Positions 60,060 through 64,000 of a stretch of DNA of 64,000 nucleotides are shown here, in pieces. The first letter of the stretch is position 1; every line of letters starts with the position of its first letter. Where the stretch lies: assembly GCA_035459965.1 (NCBI GenBank), contig DATHXC010000002.1, forward strand, positions 124,001-188,000, in the 5' to 3' direction. The position numbers and the translations under genes are program-made. Source of the stretch: DATHXC01 sp035459965. GTDB taxonomy: Bacteria; Pseudomonadota; Gammaproteobacteria; Burkholderiales; Methylophilaceae. Below the pieces are notes generated by a model. It ran no database searches. It had not been told where the DNA came from and was given only the letters and a program-made list of their open reading frames with translations.

Positions 60060-60569
60060 TTACTGATGGGGATTCGCCGCTGCCTCAGTTGCTGGTATTG
60101 GCGATTCGGTTTCATTCGTAGACTTGTTTTGCTCCAGGGTTGCATCGTCGGAAGATGCCTCCCAATTCAAATAGACATTCGCACTCTTGTTACGTAGCAC
60201 CTTAAGCTTAGTCAGCTTGGTAATGCCGCCATACTGGCTTGTGATGTCGTATATGCCATCGGGCAGTTTTATATAGAGGATAGGCCCCGCACTCGGCAAC
60301 TCAAAGGCCGAGAATCCATCATGATTGGTGATTTTTAATGCCACATCAGTAATGGATTTTCCATCCTTGCCTTCTGAAAATGTAATGTGCACCGGGAACT
60401 CAGGCGCCTGAAGGCGTATAGCTTCTGACTCCTCACTACCGATTCCACCGTTAAGGTAAGTAATGTCAGTGCCACTGTAAACTGATACATCTTGTGCATT
60501 TGCTATAAATGCTAAAGCTAGCAATGTAATCGCAAACACCCAATTGGCAATGCTTAAATGCAGGCGCAT
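60060..60569 (-). CDS. Exported protein with carboxypeptidase-regulatory-like fold
   Basis: 169 residues. Signal peptide (WVFAITLLALAFIANAQ), then a beta-sandwich-like region: APEFPVHITFSEGKDGKSITDVALKITNH and GPILYIKLPDGIYDITSQYGGITKLTKLKVLRNKSANVYLNW, resembling carboxypeptidase regulatory-like modules. C-terminal Glu/Thr/Pro-rich tail. AAGGAGAT precedes the ATG. Periplasmic; function unknown. Confidence 0.68.
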   Translation of the reverse strand: MRLHLSIANWVFAITLLALAFIANAQDVSVYSGTDITYLNGGIGSEESEAIRLQAPEFPVHITFSEGKDGKSITDVALKITNHDGFSAFELPSAGPILYIKLPDGIYDITSQYGGITKLTKLKVLRNKSANVYLNWEASSDDATLEQNKSTNETESPIPATEAAANPHQ

Positions 60570-60608
60570 GACTTATCTCCTTGTTCAACAATCAAGCAAA
60601 TTACAAAT

Positions 60609-60785
60609 TCAATTAAATAAAGGGCTTGCCGGGTCACTCAACACGAAAATCAAAACTGTGAATACAACAATGCAGATCGTCATGAATATTTCCAGCTCGG
60701 AGTCGATGAGCCAACGTTTTAAAGCACCCCATCGAAAATTAAGGGCTAGTGAACGACTCGACTTTGTGAGCGGATGATTGCGCAT
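60609..60785 (-). CDS. Small membrane protein behind an FNR-type promoter
   Basis: 58 residues from the ATG at 60785 (AAAGG 7 nt upstream); another ATG at 60791 adds two. Basic N-terminus (MRNHPLTKSSRSLALNFRWGALKRW), one transmembrane helix (LEIFMTICIVVFTVLIFVL) and short tail. No family recognised. The perfect FNR box at 60855-60868 and a TACAAT -10 at 60833-60828, correctly spaced for a class II promoter, point at this gene and support it being real and induced at low oxygen (inference). Confidence 0.58.
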   Translation of the reverse strand: MRNHPLTKSSRSLALNFRWGALKRWLIDSELEIFMTICIVVFTVLIFVLSDPASPLFN

Positions 60786-60827
60786 TTGCATACCTTTACT
60801 TTGTTTATGCCGTTTGGCCTTTTAAGT

Positions 60828-60868
60828 ATTGTAGGTATCTGCAATCAATGGATATTGATTAAGATCAA
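60828..60868 (-). promoter_or_regulatory. Class II FNR/Crp-type promoter
   Basis: TTGATTAAGATCAA (60855-60868) is the exact FNR consensus TTGAT-N4-ATCAA. On the minus strand TACAAT (60833-60828) serves as -10; a start near 60820-60821 would put the box centre at about -41, the class II geometry, with a leader of about 35 nt to the ATG at 60785. Confidence 0.75.
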
Positions 60869-60911
60869 CTCAAGCGCATTAACTGGAGTTCGTAGTCATC
60901 AGCACAAAATG

Positions 60912-60943
60912 AAAAAAGAGATTTCCATTTGGAAATCTCTTTT
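60912..60943 (-). terminator. Terminator of fimV
   Basis: 14-bp perfect stem AAAAGAGATTTCCA / TGGAAATCTCTTTT with 2-nt loop, followed on the minus strand by a T-run (six A at 60912-60917 on plus). It lies 86 nt after the fimV stop and isolates fimV from the small membrane gene. Confidence 0.88.
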
Positions 60944-61028
60944 CGTTTCGCACACCTTTGTTACGCAATGGCTTATCAATATTGAGAATGAAGCCCAGCT
61001 TGACTAAATCGCAATTGGAATAGGTAAG

Positions 61029-63281
61029 CTACTTTTTCTTGTTAGGTGTTGGCATCAACTCGCCCAGACCTAACGAGTCATCAATATGCCCTAAGGCCGG
61101 ATTTTGCTCAGGGGCGGGTTTGCTAAAGTCATCCAGCGTGAATTCCAGCACATTACTTTTATCAAATGGCTTGGCTTGTGGCAGTTCAAAGCTTGTAGCG
61201 TTAGAAGACTTCACTGCCAGCTCCGGAGGCTCCAGACTGAAATCAGTTGAGCTCATCGCTTGAGGTTTATTGTCTTCCTCAGGCAACGCGGTTTCCGGCT
61301 CATCGTTCAACTCATCAAGCCCGGTAACTGGCTCAAGCGGTTCCATTGTGTCCATTGGCTCGAAAGCATCTAGGCTATCAGCATCTGGCGTAGAAATAGG
61401 TTGCAAAGTCTCATCTTCGGCTTGCCCAACTTGGCTAATAGTCTGGAAATCAGCATCTTCTACGCGCTCAATCTGGTACAGGCTATTTTGAGGGTCAAGC
61501 CTCATGCCGAGGATGGCGACTTTGCCCCAGATAATCACATCTTCAATATTACCAAGCTCGGCTGCCTCGTAGACAGTGCGCGCAATCTTCTCGAATGCGG
61601 CCTTGTCGCCACGCTCTGAATAGATGCGCAGCAGCCCCAGTGATATCTCATGCTTTTCGGGGGTTTTGGCTAATGCATTGACGAGGATATTCTCAGCCTG
61701 CTCATCGCGCCCGTAGGACATATAAATTTCGGCTTCAACCAGTGGATCCACCTCGTGGATGTCCATCTCGTTGTCGGGGGTGCTTGGTGCGCCGTAATCG
61801 GTTGCACTATAGAGATTAGAGTCATTGGCCTGAGGCGCTTGGGTGTCAATCGCTTTGGGTTGAGATACGACCGATTCGCCGAGACTATTAGCCGGGATAT
61901 ATAGGCTTTCGCGCTCGCGATCTGCACGGTCAAGCTTCTCTTCTTCCTCAAAAATGCTTTGCTGCAACTCGCGCATGGCTTTCAAACGGCGTTTGTTGAG
62001 CAGAAACACACCCAGCCATATCAACAGTGGCAGCACCATTCCGATAGCGATCCATTGCAGGTTGGCAATGAGGTTTTCAATAAACGATTTGTTATCCACT
62101 GTGCTTTGTACCAGCAGCGGTTTGGGGGCTGCTGGCTGAGTAACAGCTGGTGGTACAACCGGCGCTTCTTCTGTAACTGATGGTGTTTCAGCTATTGGCG
62201 CATCGAGATTTGCAGCGGCATCTGGTGTTGTGGCTGCTGGATTAGCAGGTGCATTGGGATCGACAGGGGCTGTGGCGCTACCTGAAGCTTGAGTGCCTGC
62301 AGTGTTGTTCACAGGCGTATCCGGGTGATCGGCCCTGGCTTGCGCGTCGGAGTCAGTATCTCCCGGAGATATTTTTAGCACAAACTTAGGCTCAGCCTCT
62401 GGTTTGGCAACAGTAGTGTTCTGGTTTTTAGTCTTTACAGCTGGCGGGCTTGCCGGCTCTTTAAGCGGTGTTGCCTTGCCGCTCATAGCCTCTTGTGTAG
62501 GGATACGCAATGTCTGGCCGGCTTTGAGCTGGTTCATGTCGCCAGCGACGAAAGCATCGGGATTAGCAGCATAGAATGCAGCCATGACCTTCTTAAGGCT
62601 CACGCCTTCTGGTTGGTAGCGTTGTGCCACCTTGCCGAATACATCACCGCTTTGGGTAGTATAGGAATCAGCACTTAGCTCAGGCTGTGGCGCAGGGCTT
62701 GTCTTGTTTGCTTCATAAGCAGGTGCAGTATCCTGTAGTTTTTTGGCTTTATGATGTGATTTGCGCGATTTGCGTGGCACATATTCCGGCACTGGCTCAT
62801 CTGACATTGCGGCATCGGGGGCTACGGCATTACGTAGAGTCGTCTTAGGTTTAGCGTCAGCCACTTTGGTGTCTTCGTCACTAAACCGGCTTGCTGGCGG
62901 ATCCAGCAAAAGCGTGTATTGGCGTAATACATTGGTTGTCGGGGTTTCGGCCTTGATCAACAACTCCAGGAAAGGCTCGTTGATTGGACGATCACTGGAA
63001 ACCTGCAATACGCGGGAATTATCGGCATGCCGCACAACTTGGACCTTGATGCCAGAAGGAATATAAGCATCAGGCAGACCGCTAGCTGCATAATCTGCGG
63101 CATTAGCGATATGCGCTGTCAGGGATGATGTCTCATCGGAAGAGGATTCAATCAACTCAATTTCCGCACTCAGAGGCTCACCCAGCGCGGACTTTACTTT
63201 AATTCGGCCAAGACCTGCCCCTGATACCGAAACCGGTATTACAAGCAAAAGCACAAGAAAGAGTTTTAATCTGTTTAGCAT
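61029..63281 (-). CDS. fimV: FimV-like LysM/TPR polar hub protein
   Basis: 750 residues from the ATG at 63281 (GAGAC 3-8 nt upstream). Signal peptide, FimV N-terminal domain (GRIKVKSALGEPLSAEIELI), LysM (SYTTQSGDVFGKVAQRYQPEGVSLKKVMAAFYAANPDAF), Pro/Ala linker, transmembrane helix (FIENLIANLQWIAIGMVLPLLIWLGVFLLNKRR), acidic cytoplasmic part with TPR-like repeats (AEIYMSYGRDEQAENILVNALAKTPEKHEISLGLLRIYSERGD). Organises type IV pili and cell-pole functions. Confidence 0.92.
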   Translation of the reverse strand: MLNRLKLFLVLLLVIPVSVSGAGLGRIKVKSALGEPLSAEIELIESSSDETSSLTAHIANAADYAASGLPDAYIPSGIKVQVVRHADNSRVLQVSSDRPINEPFLELLIKAETPTTNVLRQYTLLLDPPASRFSDEDTKVADAKPKTTLRNAVAPDAAMSDEPVPEYVPRKSRKSHHKAKKLQDTAPAYEANKTSPAPQPELSADSYTTQSGDVFGKVAQRYQPEGVSLKKVMAAFYAANPDAFVAGDMNQLKAGQTLRIPTQEAMSGKATPLKEPASPPAVKTKNQNTTVAKPEAEPKFVLKISPGDTDSDAQARADHPDTPVNNTAGTQASGSATAPVDPNAPANPAATTPDAAANLDAPIAETPSVTEEAPVVPPAVTQPAAPKPLLVQSTVDNKSFIENLIANLQWIAIGMVLPLLIWLGVFLLNKRRLKAMRELQQSIFEEEEKLDRADRERESLYIPANSLGESVVSQPKAIDTQAPQANDSNLYSATDYGAPSTPDNEMDIHEVDPLVEAEIYMSYGRDEQAENILVNALAKTPEKHEISLGLLRIYSERGDKAAFEKIARTVYEAAELGNIEDVIIWGKVAILGMRLDPQNSLYQIERVEDADFQTISQVGQAEDETLQPISTPDADSLDAFEPMDTMEPLEPVTGLDELNDEPETALPEEDNKPQAMSSTDFSLEPPELAVKSSNATSFELPQAKPFDKSNVLEFTLDDFSKPAPEQNPALGHIDDSLGLGELMPTPNKKK

Positions 63282-63852
63282 ATGTCTCGCATAGGGCATG
63301 AAACCAGTTTAATCATTAGCTTACTCTTTATCGCATTCTGTTTCAGTGTTGATAATGACATCGGTTTCATCATGTTACGTTCAATTACGAACCTTAATCC
63401 TTATCTTGTATATCCATAACGGCAATTAAAGCAATTAATGCAGACCAATTCGTGTTTAAAGCCCGATTGCTTCATCAACTCATTTATGTCAAGGCTTTTG
63501 GTCATAGGCATTTATCATGCCATTACATGTAATCTCTTAAAGAACAGTTGAAACACAGGGAATTGGGAAGTTTTAATTGAAGTTATGTGCAGGTTTTACG
63601 TTTTTCCCACATCAATCTGGCGCTTATCCTGCAAAATAGACGCTAACTATTATATTAATGGCCTCGATTGTATAAGTCTTTTGAAAATACAGCCATGACT
63701 AGGTCCATCTGAATAACTAAGAGTTGATGCGGATTGATGATAAATTGACAGCCATGTTAATTAATTGGCAGGATAATGCATATTTGGTTCACCATTTCTG
63801 CGCTATCCCAAAATGCTGAACACAAAAAATAATCAGCAGTACTACAGCAACC
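63282..63852. other. 571-nt AT-rich intergenic region between fimV and corA
   Basis: Divergent upstream region of both genes; no credible ORF, RNA gene or strong hairpin was found. It must carry promoters for fimV (leftward) and corA (rightward), but I can assign none with confidence. Confidence 0.5.
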
Positions 63853-64000
63853 ATGGAACTCTATGCAATGAAAAAAAACCATAAACAACGCGCCAAGAAA
63901 ATAGGCATGGAGCCCGGATCCTTAGTTCACGTGGGCGAGATCAAAGTCGATCAGCCTGTGATCAGTGTGTTTAAATATGATGCAGAGCACATCAGCGAAG
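63853..64000 (+). CDS. corA: CorA-type magnesium transporter, 5' part only
   Basis: At least 49 codons, running off the window. From the ATG at 63868: a basic start, then IGMEPGSLVHVGEIKVDQPVISVFKYDAEHISE, which is the opening PGTLVHIGE...I..YDE pattern of proteobacterial CorA. An upstream in-frame ATG at 63853 is the alternative. The pore and GMN motif lie outside. Would import Mg2+ and Co2+. Confidence 0.75.
   Translation, partial: MELYAMKKNHKQRAKKIGMEPGSLVHVGEIKVDQPVISVFKYDAEHISE

Overview
The window joins two unlike segments. Positions 1 to about 32,640 are most of a transposable, Mu-like myovirus prophage. The rest is betaproteobacterial chromosome: single-chain pyruvate dehydrogenase E1, an E3 that carries its own lipoyl domain, FimV, SixA, SbmA-like transporter, CoaX/BirA. 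Gene content and codon style suggest a Methylophilaceae-type methylotroph, but that placement is inference and no rRNA is present to test it.

Prophage. The window opens inside the baseplate V gene, so the baseplate/fibre end and one prophage terminus lie outside. Late genes run leftward from about 19.1 kb to 1 in classic Mu order: lysis cassette, DksA-like and small proteins, terminase, portal, MuF, morphogenesis, protease with nested scaffold, decoration protein, capsid, gp35-gp38 block, sheath, tube, frameshifted chaperones, tape measure, N, P, V. The repressor (19,287-20,033, leftward) divides this from a rightward early region: Ner, two HTH proteins, DD35E transposase A, ATPase B, accessory proteins, Gam, an HU homologue, GemA and Mor. 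Unlike Mu itself, early and late blocks are divergent, as in BcepMu. The repressor/early promoter with a 17-bp palindromic operator, two copies of a late-promoter-like palindrome placed where Mu has Plys and PI, a programmed -1 frameshift site and an internal scaffold start can all be read directly.

Chromosome. From 32.7 kb: sixA, an orphan ParA-type ATPase, a CYTH protein, an exported pentapeptide-repeat protein, a Crp/Fnr regulator divergent from an SbmA/BacA-type transporter, a leftward membrane/signalling group (cation antiporter, PAP2 phosphatase, metallophosphoesterase, diacylglycerol-kinase-like protein), an M17 aminopeptidase, the aceE-aceF-lpdA operon ended by a bidirectional terminator, then leftward AK-rich protein, SPOR protein, coaX and birA. 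Between glnS and a flavin reductase gene sits an AT-rich two-gene cassette (nucleotidyltransferase-like protein plus DUF262 protein) that looks horizontally acquired and is the best candidate for an undescribed, possibly defensive, system. After a structured non-coding stretch come cysK, a DUF4010 membrane protein, an exported protein, a tiny membrane protein behind a textbook FNR-type promoter, fimV with its terminator, and the start of corA.
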